DNA of 8,348 nucleotides from Acidobacteriota bacterium (GTDB taxonomy: Bacteria; Acidobacteriota; Thermoanaerobaculia; Multivoradales; JAHEKO01): NCBI GenBank assembly GCA_024638355.1, contig JAHEKO010000152.1, forward strand, positions 1 to 8,348, written 5' to 3'. The position numbers and the translations under genes are program-made. Every line of letters begins with the position of its first letter. Positions within the stretch are counted from its first letter, which is position 1. The notes under the pieces are model-generated. The model was not told the origin of the DNA. It made no database searches and worked only from the letters and a program-made list of their open reading frames with translations. Positions 1 to 5,914 of this stretch are shown one piece after another.

Positions 1-383
1 CCTCCGACATTCCCGCCGACAGCCTGAAGGTCTTCGGCGAGCCGGGACGGGAGTGGATCTCGCGCATGATCCACTCGGTGATCGACGAGTCGCTGCGCCA
101 GGGCCGCGTCGCCATGGAGCCAGAGATCCGCGCGGCGATGAACGACTTCCGCGACTTCATGTTCGAGCGCGTCTACCTGCGCCCCGAGTCGCGCCGCCAG
201 GCGGCGAAGGCCATCCGCCTGCTGCGCAACCTGGTCGACTACCTCCTCGAGCACCCCGACGAGATGCCCGAGAGCTACCGCCACCGCGAGCTGCCGGTCG
301 TCGAGCAGGTGATCGACGTCGTCGCCGGGATGACCGATCGCTACGCCCTGCGCACCCACGACCGCATCTTCCGGCCGAGCTGA
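1..383 (+). CDS. dgt: dNTP triphosphohydrolase (dGTPase family), C-terminal part
   Basis: This is the 3' end of a gene that begins outside the window; it is open in frame from base 3 and stops at TGA 381-383, giving 126 residues. The visible part matches the C-terminal helical region of deoxyguanosinetriphosphate triphosphohydrolase-like proteins: a segment resembling the ISRMIHSVIDES region, then the AMNDFRDFMFERVY region that follows the HD core. The catalytic HD metal site would lie upstream and is not seen. Family members hydrolyse dNTPs to the deoxynucleoside and triphosphate in the cytoplasm, affecting dNTP pools; some dGTPases also restrict phage. The last 311 bp (73-383) are duplicated at 5591-5900, so this end may have been supplied by an inserted island. 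It converges on the SIR2 gene, with only 18 bp between the two stop codons and no clear terminator hairpin. Confidence 0.85.
   Translation, partial: SDIPADSLKVFGEPGREWISRMIHSVIDESLRQGRVAMEPEIRAAMNDFRDFMFERVYLRPESRRQAAKAIRLLRNLVDYLLEHPDEMPESYRHRELPVVEQVIDVVAGMTDRYALRTHDRIFRPS
73..383 (+). repeat. Direct repeat, left copy (dgt 3' end, intact)
   Basis: This 311-bp block is repeated in direct orientation at 5591-5900. Identity starts abruptly at ACTCGGTG (73; the preceding bases CC versus GA do not match) and stops exactly after the TGA stop codon, where ACGACC here faces GCGGCC in the other copy. There are six substitutions (at 117, 122, 194, 311, 329 and 338) and one single-base difference in the C run at 254-257. 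This copy is in frame with the upstream part of dgt and is therefore the functional 3' end. Confidence 0.95.
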
Positions 384-401
384 ACGACCCTCGACCCTCT
401 C

Positions 402-3400
402 CTACCGGCCGAAGCTGTCGCGCTCGGATGAGGGCACTCGGAGCGCTTCGAGCTCCGCCTCCGCTCGCCTGAAGAGGAGCATGTAGCCCTGCCGCTCGGC
501 CATGTCGAGGCAGTGTCTCAAGCACGCGGTGCCCAGGTCCCGCTCACCCAGCAGGAGGACGGCTTGACCGAAGTAGAGCAGACTGCTCGTCTGCCGGAGG
601 CCCAGCCCCAGCTGATTGGCGATCTTCAGCGACTCCAGGGATCGATCCAGAGCGACCGAGCCGTCCCCCAGCGCGAGCGACACCCGGGCGAGCTCTCCGA
701 GCACCTCGGACTCGAGGCGCCGGACGCCTCTCCTTCTGGCCATCCCGAGGGCCGCCTCGTACTCGCGCACGGCAAGCTCGAGCCGGCCGGAAGCCCGGTA
801 CACACCCCCTTGCGTGGACCGCGAGAACGCCACCATGTCGGGGAAGCCACCGCTCTCGGCGCGGGCTCGACTTTGCCAGGCATGGTTCCGGGCCGCCTTT
901 ATTCTTCCGACGGCGATCTCGACGGCCGCCCAATGGCGCAGGAAGTAGGACTCGGCTCGGGTGTTGCCGCCTGCGCGTTTCAGGTGTTTCAGCGCTTGCG
1001 CGTACAGATCCCGCGCGCCGTCGAAGTCCCCTCTCAGATGGGCGAGAAGACCTTGGTAGCCCAGGATCCTGCCCTCGTAGTCGGGATCCTGCACATGGTG
1101 GTTCGTCCGATGCGTGACCTCGAGATAGTGGGCGGCGAGGGCGAGCTCGCCCAGCTCCAAGAAGGTGTGCGCCAGGTGCAGTTGCGATTGCAGGGTGTAG
1201 CGGGAGAGCTCGGCGGTTCCCTCGATGACCTGATTGACCTCGTAACCCTGCTCCCAGAGGTCGTACGTGTCGGGCATGTGGCCTTCGGAGCACAAGGCGA
1301 GGCCGAGATCGTTGTACAGCCATGCGACCTCGTCGGCATAGAGGCTGGCGTCCTCGGTCTCCAGCGTCGCGATCGACTCCCGAGCGCAGAAGGTCCAGCG
1401 ATGGTTCGGATCCGTGACTTCCTTCGCCAGGTTCAACACCTCGAGAATCAACCGGGTGTAGTCTCCGTATGAGTTCCAGCGGCTCGCCGTGTTCGCCTCC
1501 ATGCGGGACCGGACGAGCGCGAAAAGGCTGCGGCACAGATGGCGGGCCCGGATCCGGTCGCTCGCCACCGCCCCTCGAGCGGCGCAGAGCAGCTCGGCGA
1601 ACATCTCCTCGACCAGGTCGCGGCTGCGCTCGGACCCGGGATAGACGGCCGCGTTGCCGGAGGTGAAGCCGGGGAGGGTGAAGTTCGGCGGCGCATCGCA
1701 CGCAACGCCGTGGACGTATTCGAAGATGTGGCTGCGCACGGTCGGATGCACGAGAACGGCTTGGCTGCCATCGACCGTCTCGGAAAAGAAGGCGAGACGC
1801 ATCTCTCGCAGCCTTTCGAAGGCCTCGTCCTGCCCGATCTCGGGATTGCCCGCCGCCAGGGACCAGCAGATATTCATGGTCGCCTCGCCCACCGCACCCA
1901 TGAACAGAGCGAGCCGCTCGAGAAGGGGGAGGGCGAGATCGTCGGTGTGGTCGTCGGCGACGCGGATCGCGGCGGCGATCACCTTGGACAGGCGGCTGTC
2001 CGGCGGCGTCGCCGCGAGGTCGCGCTGCAGCTTGGAGAGGGCCTCGCCGCCGTCTTCGCTATGCAGCAGGACGCGGCTTGCCAGCAGGAGGCCGTAGGAA
2101 TGACCGTCGAGCAGCGAACAGAGGGCCGACCTCGTGGTGAGGTCTTCTTCCGGAAAGATGGCCTCGATCTGGTCGGGCCGCAGGCGGCTCAGATCCATGA
2201 ACTCGGTGTGGCGCCCCAAAGGAGCGTCGGGCAGCAGCTCCTTCGGTCGAAGCCGGCTGGTGAGCAGCAGCCGCAAGTTGGTATCCGATACTCCGAACAG
2301 CTTCAGAAGGCGCAGGAGCGTCGGATCGTAGACCCGCCCGACCTCAGGATCGTCCGTCGGCAGGAGCAGCTTCTCGAACCCGTCGAAGACGACCAGGACC
2401 TTGGGCCCTTGGCGCCCTTCATACTTCCGGATCCTCTCGAACCTGCCGACCTCTTTGGATCCACCGGGATCGAGATACCTGACCAGACGATCGAGTCCGG
2501 TGAGCGTGTCGTAGGCGTAGTAGGAGCTCCAAAAGAAGAACCCACCCCACTCCTGGTCTTGCGGCTCCTTGCTCTGGAGAAGCTCGATCAATCTGAGAGC
2601 ATGCCAGGACTTCCCGACGCCGCCCGGACCCACCAGGACCGTGATCGGCTGCTCTGACGAAACCCGCTTCGAGAGCTCCTCCAGGTGCTTGTCGACGTCA
2701 CCGAGCCGTTCCTCCGGGTCGAATGCGGGGGCATAATGCAGGTAGGGTCTGGGGGGCTCGGCGTCGAGCCTCGGCTCGCGAAAGGCGGGCTTCTGGATCC
2801 ACTGATCGCGGAACTCGTCGAGCTGCGTGGCAAGCTCGTCCAAGGCGGCGCAAAGCGACTTGCCGTCTCCGGTCGTGTCCTCGTAGGTCAGCGCCTGGAC
2901 GCGGTACCGCAGCCGGAGGTACTCGCACTCCTCCTCGATGTCTCGGGTGCCGTCATCCCGCAGCAGGACGAACAGCGAGCTGGGCATCGACGGCGAATCG
3001 TGCTGGCGCTTCAAGAGACGGAGAGGGCGCAGCAAATCGTCGTCCGCCAGGCCGTAGCCGACGAAAAACACGGGGTTCGATTGCAGGAGCAGCTCCAGCA
3101 GCCTCTGCAGCGCGACGCCCTCCGTGCCGGAAGCCAGGTAGAGCTGCTGATAGTCCTCTTCGGAAGCGATGATGGAGGCGCGTCGATCGATACGGCCATG
3201 GCAGTGAAAGACCGCGGTGGGCAGGTGCCCGGCCGCGGACAGCGCCAGCGGAGGGATCAGATGGCGGTCGCGAGCCTCGTGGGTGAAGCTGAGCGCCACC
3301 TCGGGCGTGGGGACGGAGGAGGCCGGGGGACCGATGGCGGGCTCTTCGAAGCGGAGACGCCGCTTGGCGGCAAGCGCGTTCTCCAGCTCGTCGTCGTAGT

Positions 3401-3872
3401 TGGTGGTTACGAAACGAGTCACCGGGAGGGCGAGCAGGGAGTGGTACGGGTTGTGGCGGGACCGGCTGACGCGTTCGTCGAGGCAAGCGGCGAGGCACCC
3501 AAAGTAGCTCTCGTCCGACCCTGTGTCGGCCCGCAGGGCCTCTTTGCAGAGTGCGACCTGAGTCATCAATCGAGCCGCGTTGGCTGAAGCCGTGGCGGCG
3601 GCGTCGCGCCCTGCGAGGCGGAGGAGGAGCGGCGGCGGCGGATCGAGCTGGCTGCAAGTCTTCGCGACCAGACGCCCGACGAACTCGTGCCATCCGGGGT
3701 ACCCCAGGGGAGCGGTACAACCGGCTCCCAGAAACGCGATCGTGCGCTCCGTGTGGAGGTGCTTGAGAAGCCTGCATCGGGTGTCCTGCTGATCGCTCGA
3801 GGGCGGCGGCGGGAATCGGTCAGGGCCGAGGCGGAGCCAGGGTGTCTCTGTCATGAAAGCTCGCCGAGCCAT
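402..3872 (-). CDS. SIR2 / STAND NTPase / TPR protein, candidate anti-phage defence
   Basis: This 1156-residue protein has three parts. Residues ~40-350 are a SIR2-like NAD+-binding domain: FLGAGC (47-52), TTNYD (156-160) with the likely catalytic N158, HCHG (223-226) with the likely catalytic H225, and GYGLADDD (272-279). Residues ~385-720 are a STAND-type NTPase: Walker A GPGGVGKS (415-422), Walker B VLVVFDGFE (492-500), an LLLTSR sensor (535-540), and HPTVRSHIF (709-717), which sits where NB-ARC-like proteins have the MHD-type motif. Residues ~845-1145 are helical TPR-like repeats, the probable sensor. Proteins of this plan (for example Avs5-like SIR2-STAND systems) oligomerise on detecting a phage component, and the SIR2 domain then degrades NAD+ and aborts infection. 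That role is inferred here. All key catalytic motifs appear intact and there is no frameshift. The start could also be Met7 (3854), which has GGCGAG five bases upstream. The gene is a single-gene unit, divergent from the membrane protein and convergent with dgt. Confidence 0.88.
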   Translation of the reverse strand: MARRAFMTETPWLRLGPDRFPPPPSSDQQDTRCRLLKHLHTERTIAFLGAGCTAPLGYPGWHEFVGRLVAKTCSQLDPPPPLLLRLAGRDAAATASANAARLMTQVALCKEALRADTGSDESYFGCLAACLDERVSRSRHNPYHSLLALPVTRFVTTNYDDELENALAAKRRLRFEEPAIGPPASSVPTPEVALSFTHEARDRHLIPPLALSAAGHLPTAVFHCHGRIDRRASIIASEEDYQQLYLASGTEGVALQRLLELLLQSNPVFFVGYGLADDDLLRPLRLLKRQHDSPSMPSSLFVLLRDDGTRDIEEECEYLRLRYRVQALTYEDTTGDGKSLCAALDELATQLDEFRDQWIQKPAFREPRLDAEPPRPYLHYAPAFDPEERLGDVDKHLEELSKRVSSEQPITVLVGPGGVGKSWHALRLIELLQSKEPQDQEWGGFFFWSSYYAYDTLTGLDRLVRYLDPGGSKEVGRFERIRKYEGRQGPKVLVVFDGFEKLLLPTDDPEVGRVYDPTLLRLLKLFGVSDTNLRLLLTSRLRPKELLPDAPLGRHTEFMDLSRLRPDQIEAIFPEEDLTTRSALCSLLDGHSYGLLLASRVLLHSEDGGEALSKLQRDLAATPPDSRLSKVIAAAIRVADDHTDDLALPLLERLALFMGAVGEATMNICWSLAAGNPEIGQDEAFERLREMRLAFFSETVDGSQAVLVHPTVRSHIFEYVHGVACDAPPNFTLPGFTSGNAAVYPGSERSRDLVEEMFAELLCAARGAVASDRIRARHLCRSLFALVRSRMEANTASRWNSYGDYTRLILEVLNLAKEVTDPNHRWTFCARESIATLETEDASLYADEVAWLYNDLGLALCSEGHMPDTYDLWEQGYEVNQVIEGTAELSRYTLQSQLHLAHTFLELGELALAAHYLEVTHRTNHHVQDPDYEGRILGYQGLLAHLRGDFDGARDLYAQALKHLKRAGGNTRAESYFLRHWAAVEIAVGRIKAARNHAWQSRARAESGGFPDMVAFSRSTQGGVYRASGRLELAVREYEAALGMARRRGVRRLESEVLGELARVSLALGDGSVALDRSLESLKIANQLGLGLRQTSSLLYFGQAVLLLGERDLGTACLRHCLDMAERQGYMLLFRRAEAELEALRVPSSERDSFGR

Positions 3873-3891
3873 CCCGGAATGCGGGCTCCAG

Positions 3892-3909
3892 CGGTAGAGC
3901 CCTCTACCG
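3892..3909. promoter_or_regulatory. 18-bp palindrome upstream of the SIR2 gene
   Basis: The sequence CGGTAGAGCCCTCTACCG is a perfect inverted repeat with 8-bp arms around a CC centre. It ends 20 bp before the first ATG of the SIR2 gene and, if the TATACT box at 3950-3955 is its -10 element, lies in the transcribed leader. It could be an operator for a dimeric repressor, or form an RNA hairpin (7-bp stem, 4-nt loop) near the ribosome binding site. The palindrome is seen directly; its function is inferred. Confidence 0.45.
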
Positions 3910-3949
3910 GGGTGACGAGGACCAGTCTGTAGGAACGGTGGCGGAGCGA

Positions 3950-3955
3950 AGTATA
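3950..3955 (-). promoter_or_regulatory. Possible -10 box for the SIR2 gene
   Basis: Read on the minus strand this is TATACT, one base from the TATAAT consensus and conspicuous in otherwise GC-rich sequence. Transcription would start near 3943, giving a leader of about 70 nt that includes the 18-bp palindrome. No good TTGACA-like -35 box lies 16-18 bp upstream, so the promoter would be weak, activator-dependent or absent. Confidence 0.35.
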
Positions 3956-3997
3956 CAGGAAGGGCTAGCCTGACCTCCCGACGCCCGGGGCTCTCTC

Positions 3998-4039
3998 GGT
4001 GGTGGCGGTGAGACGGCGGCGCCGTCCATCGCCACCGCC
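3998..4039. repeat. Long GC-rich hairpin, REP-like
   Basis: The left arm 3998-4017 pairs with the right arm 4021-4039. The outer stem pairs 3998-4010 with 4027-4039 (13 pairs, two of them G-U: 4000/4037 and 4008/4029). A4011 is bulged, the inner stem pairs 4012-4017 with 4021-4026 (6 pairs), and the loop is GGC (4018-4020). The minus strand has GTAG (4042-4039) at the 5' foot of the hairpin. A GTAG foot plus an imperfect, bulged palindrome is the hallmark of REP elements mobilised by RAYT transposases. No U-tract follows, so it does not look like an intrinsic terminator. One copy only is visible here, so membership in a REP family is unproven. Confidence 0.5.
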
Positions 4040-4105
4040 TACGAGGAGTTGGCTCCAGCCTCCCGACCGGGCGCGCTCGCCGGGGGTAGAGCCCCGCCGC
4101 CGGCG

Positions 4106-4111
4106 TATAAG
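4106..4111 (+). promoter_or_regulatory. Possible -10 box for the membrane-protein gene
   Basis: TATAAG ends only 8 bp before the proposed GTG start at 4120. If used, transcription would begin at or next to the start codon and the mRNA would be leaderless, which would also explain the lack of a clear Shine-Dalgarno sequence there. No recognisable -35 box is seen. Confidence 0.25.
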
Positions 4112-4119
4112 CTCACGCG

Positions 4120-5637
4120 GTGAATCCTCGGCGCCTCGCAGCCAGGCTCCTCGCTCACCCGCTCACCTGGCTTGCGCTCCTGGCGGTCGCCGTCGGGCTC
4201 GGCGTTCGCGAGCAGGGGTGGCTCGCGCCCGAGGTGACGTACGACACCGTGAGCTACGAGTGGCCCCTGGAGCTCATGACCTTCGCCGACGTCCTGCGGA
4301 GCGTGCGGACCTTCAGCTACCCGATGCTGCTCCTGGTCTATGGCCTCTTCGCCGACGACTACGCGTCTCTGCCGACCGTCCATCTGCTGATCTATTTCAC
4401 CGCTGTGGCGCTGTTCTGGCTCGGTGTCCGCAGCTACTCGCGGTCCCGCTGGCTGGCGTTCGCGGCCGCCGCCCCCCTGGTGGCGCCTTGCGTACTGCCC
4501 TGGGTGCGGCAGATCCAGCCCGACCTGGTGGCGCCGGCGTTCGCCGTCCTGACGATGGCCGTCCTCTTCCTGCTCGCGCGTCGCCCCCGCAGCGTAGGTC
4601 TCTGGATCGCCCTGACGCTCGCCGCTCTGCTCACCTACCACTTGCGGCCGGCCTATCTGTTCGTCGTGGTGCTCGTGCCGATGGTGGGCCTGGTGCTGGC
4701 GTTGGGCGCTCGGCGCGCGCGCGTCGTGCGCTTCACCCTGGGCCTGGCGGCCGCCTGCCTGCTGCCGCTCTTGAGCTATTGCGGCATGCGTTGGGTCGTG
4801 GTGGGCGAGTTCGCCCTGCTCAACCTCGACGGCTACAACCTCATTGGGATCGCGGCGTCCTTCCTCGACCAGGAGACCGTGGACGCCATGCCGGGCGAGC
4901 ACCGAGGCCTCGCCGCGAGGATCCTGCGCCAGCGCGATCGTCGCGGCTGGGTGAAGTACACGGAGGAGAGCGACAGTCAGGACTTCTTCAGGCAGTACGG
5001 CATCAATCAGTGGTTCATCGCCGAGCCGATCGCTCGCCGCATCCTGTTCCAACAGAGGCACCGCTACCGCAAGTGGAAGGGCGACCACAAGCTACCGGTG
5101 ACGCCACTCGAGGCCTTTCAGATCGAGCGCAGCCGTTACCGCATCGGGCCGCTCGAAGGCGAGCTGGCGGCGGTGCTCAACGAACAGCTGCGCGACTTCT
5201 CGCACTGGCTGATCGAGCGCCATCCGAACCTCTACGTCAAGTGGGTCCGCGACGGCTTCCTCCACGGCCTCGGGCGCCTCGGCACCTGTCACCTGCTGCG
5301 CTGGCTCGCGATCCTGACGGCGGTGTCGCTGCCGGTGCTGTATGTCAGGAGGCGCCTCCGACCTCCGGCCGACACGCCGAGCCGGACGAGCCCGCGGGCG
5401 CTCTGCGTCTACGGCCTACTGGTCCTCGGCGCCGGCTTCTTCCTGGCCAAGCTGGCCCTGGTGGTGCTGGTCAGCTGGCCCGTTGACCGCTATCTCTTCG
5501 CCACGCTCTTGTTCCTACCCTCGGCGTTGGGCGCGGTGCTGTTCGAGACCTGGCGAGCCATCACCTGGAAGGTCGATCCGCCGCCGGCGAACTCGGTGAT
5601 CGACGAGTCGCTGCGCCAGGGCCGCGTCGCCATGTAG
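4120..5637 (+). CDS. Polytopic GT-C-like membrane protein, C-terminus fused to dgt remnant
   Basis: This is a 505-residue integral membrane protein read from GTG. I count about eleven hydrophobic segments: ~13-29, 65-77, 86-103, 112-126, 136-153, 158-173, 175-196, 202-220, 391-408, 427-450 and 456-476, with a large soluble loop at ~221-390. An acidic motif after the first segment (VTYDTVSYE, 39-47) and a late VDRYLFATLLFLP segment (455-467) recall GT-C glycosyltransferases of the PMT/GT39-like type, which use polyprenyl-phosphate sugars on the outer face of the inner membrane. This is a fold-level guess with no sugar or acceptor implied. The GTG is chosen because the next in-frame ATG would remove the first membrane segment. 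Residues 492-505 (SVIDESLRQGRVAM) come from the duplicated dgt sequence, and the stop is the nonsense codon of that copy, so the native C-terminus was probably replaced or trimmed. It is divergent from the SIR2 gene. Confidence 0.7.
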   Translation: MNPRRLAARLLAHPLTWLALLAVAVGLGVREQGWLAPEVTYDTVSYEWPLELMTFADVLRSVRTFSYPMLLLVYGLFADDYASLPTVHLLIYFTAVALFWLGVRSYSRSRWLAFAAAAPLVAPCVLPWVRQIQPDLVAPAFAVLTMAVLFLLARRPRSVGLWIALTLAALLTYHLRPAYLFVVVLVPMVGLVLALGARRARVVRFTLGLAAACLLPLLSYCGMRWVVVGEFALLNLDGYNLIGIAASFLDQETVDAMPGEHRGLAARILRQRDRRGWVKYTEESDSQDFFRQYGINQWFIAEPIARRILFQQRHRYRKWKGDHKLPVTPLEAFQIERSRYRIGPLEGELAAVLNEQLRDFSHWLIERHPNLYVKWVRDGFLHGLGRLGTCHLLRWLAILTAVSLPVLYVRRRLRPPADTPSRTSPRALCVYGLLVLGAGFFLAKLALVVLVSWPVDRYLFATLLFLPSALGAVLFETWRAITWKVDPPPANSVIDESLRQGRVAM

Positions 5638-5900
5638 CCCGAGATCCGCGCGGCGATGAACGACTTCCGCGACTTCATGTTCGAGCGCGTCTACCTGCGC
5701 CCCGAGTCGCGGCGCCAGGCGGCGAAGGCCATCCGCCTGCTGCGCAACCTGGTCGACTACCTCCTCGAGCACCCGACGAGATGCCCGAGAGCTACCGCCA
5801 CCGCGAGCTGCCGGTCGTCGAGCAGGTAATCGACGTCGTCGCCGGCATGACCGACCGCTACGCCCTGCGCACCCACGACCGCATCTTCCGGCCGAGCTGA
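5591..5900 (+). pseudogene. dgt: Decayed dgt 3'-end remnant
   Basis: This is the second copy of the dgt 3' end, lacking the 5' part of the gene. Relative to the intact copy it has GAG changed to TAG (5635-5637) and one C lost from the CCCC run at 254-257, which shifts the frame. The other five changes are synonymous (CCA/CCC, CGC/CGG, GTG/GTA, GGG/GGC, GAT/GAC). It keeps the terminal TGA at 5898-5900. It cannot encode a useful dgt segment. It is best read as the original chromosomal gene end displaced by the island and no longer under selection. Its first bases serve as the tail of the membrane-protein frame. Confidence 0.88.
5591..5900 (+). repeat. Direct repeat, right copy (dgt 3' end)
   Basis: This is the partner of the repeat at 73-383, in the same orientation: 310 bp, six substitutions and one deletion. 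It marks the right boundary of the putative island; the preceding base, 5590, is the last one unique to the cargo. Confidence 0.95.
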
Positions 5901-5914
5901 GCGGCCGCGATCGG

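Larger units (their letters stand above)
3873..4119. other. Divergent intergenic region of the island
   Basis: This 247-bp non-coding stretch separates the two divergently transcribed cargo genes. It holds an 18-bp palindrome (3892-3909), a possible minus-strand -10 box (3950-3955), a long GC-rich hairpin (3998-4039), and a possible plus-strand -10 box next to the membrane-protein start (4106-4111). The 10-mer GGTAGAGCCC occurs in the same orientation at 3893-3902 and 4085-4094, close to each gene start. A smaller inverted repeat, CGCCGG (4078-4083) with CCGGCG (4100-4105), overlaps the second 10-mer. I see no convincing small gene in it. Confidence 0.7.
384..5590. mobile_element. Putative 5.2 kb island inserted at the dgt 3' end
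   Basis: The segment lies between two direct copies of the dgt 3' end. It carries two divergent cargo genes: a SIR2-STAND-TPR protein (minus) and a GT-C-like membrane protein (plus). The topology 5'dgt - 3'end - cargo - 3'end is what results when an element carrying its own copy of a gene's 3' end recombines into that gene, either by site-specific integration or by a single homologous crossover of a circular molecule. No integrase, transposase, terminal inverted repeat or tRNA is visible. The SIR2 gene uses more A/T-ending and minor codons (CGA, ACA, CTT, AGG) than the flanking genes, consistent with transfer. A chance tandem rearrangement inside one genome is the main alternative. Confidence 0.7.

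Noticed and set aside
384..410. Terminal inverted repeats at the island ends (384 onward versus sequence ending at 5590)
   Set aside because: Only a 6-base match (TCGACC) in inverted orientation was found, which is expected by chance in this composition.
53..472. Plus-strand 139-codon frame overlapping the dgt end
   Set aside because: Arg/Pro-rich out-of-frame translation of dgt.
513..3587. Three long plus-strand open frames (513-1472, 1539-2657, 2685-3587) opposite the SIR2 gene
   Set aside because: They are antisense to a coding frame with clear SIR2 and NTPase motifs. Their translations show no recognisable domain and arise from the high GC content.
3998..4039. Intrinsic terminator at the long hairpin
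   Set aside because: No T-tract follows on either strand, and it lies between divergent starts rather than at a gene end.
4039..5088. 349-codon minus-strand open frame opposite the membrane-protein gene
   Set aside because: Composition is Glu/Arg/His-rich with no domain; the plus strand encodes a credible multi-pass membrane protein.
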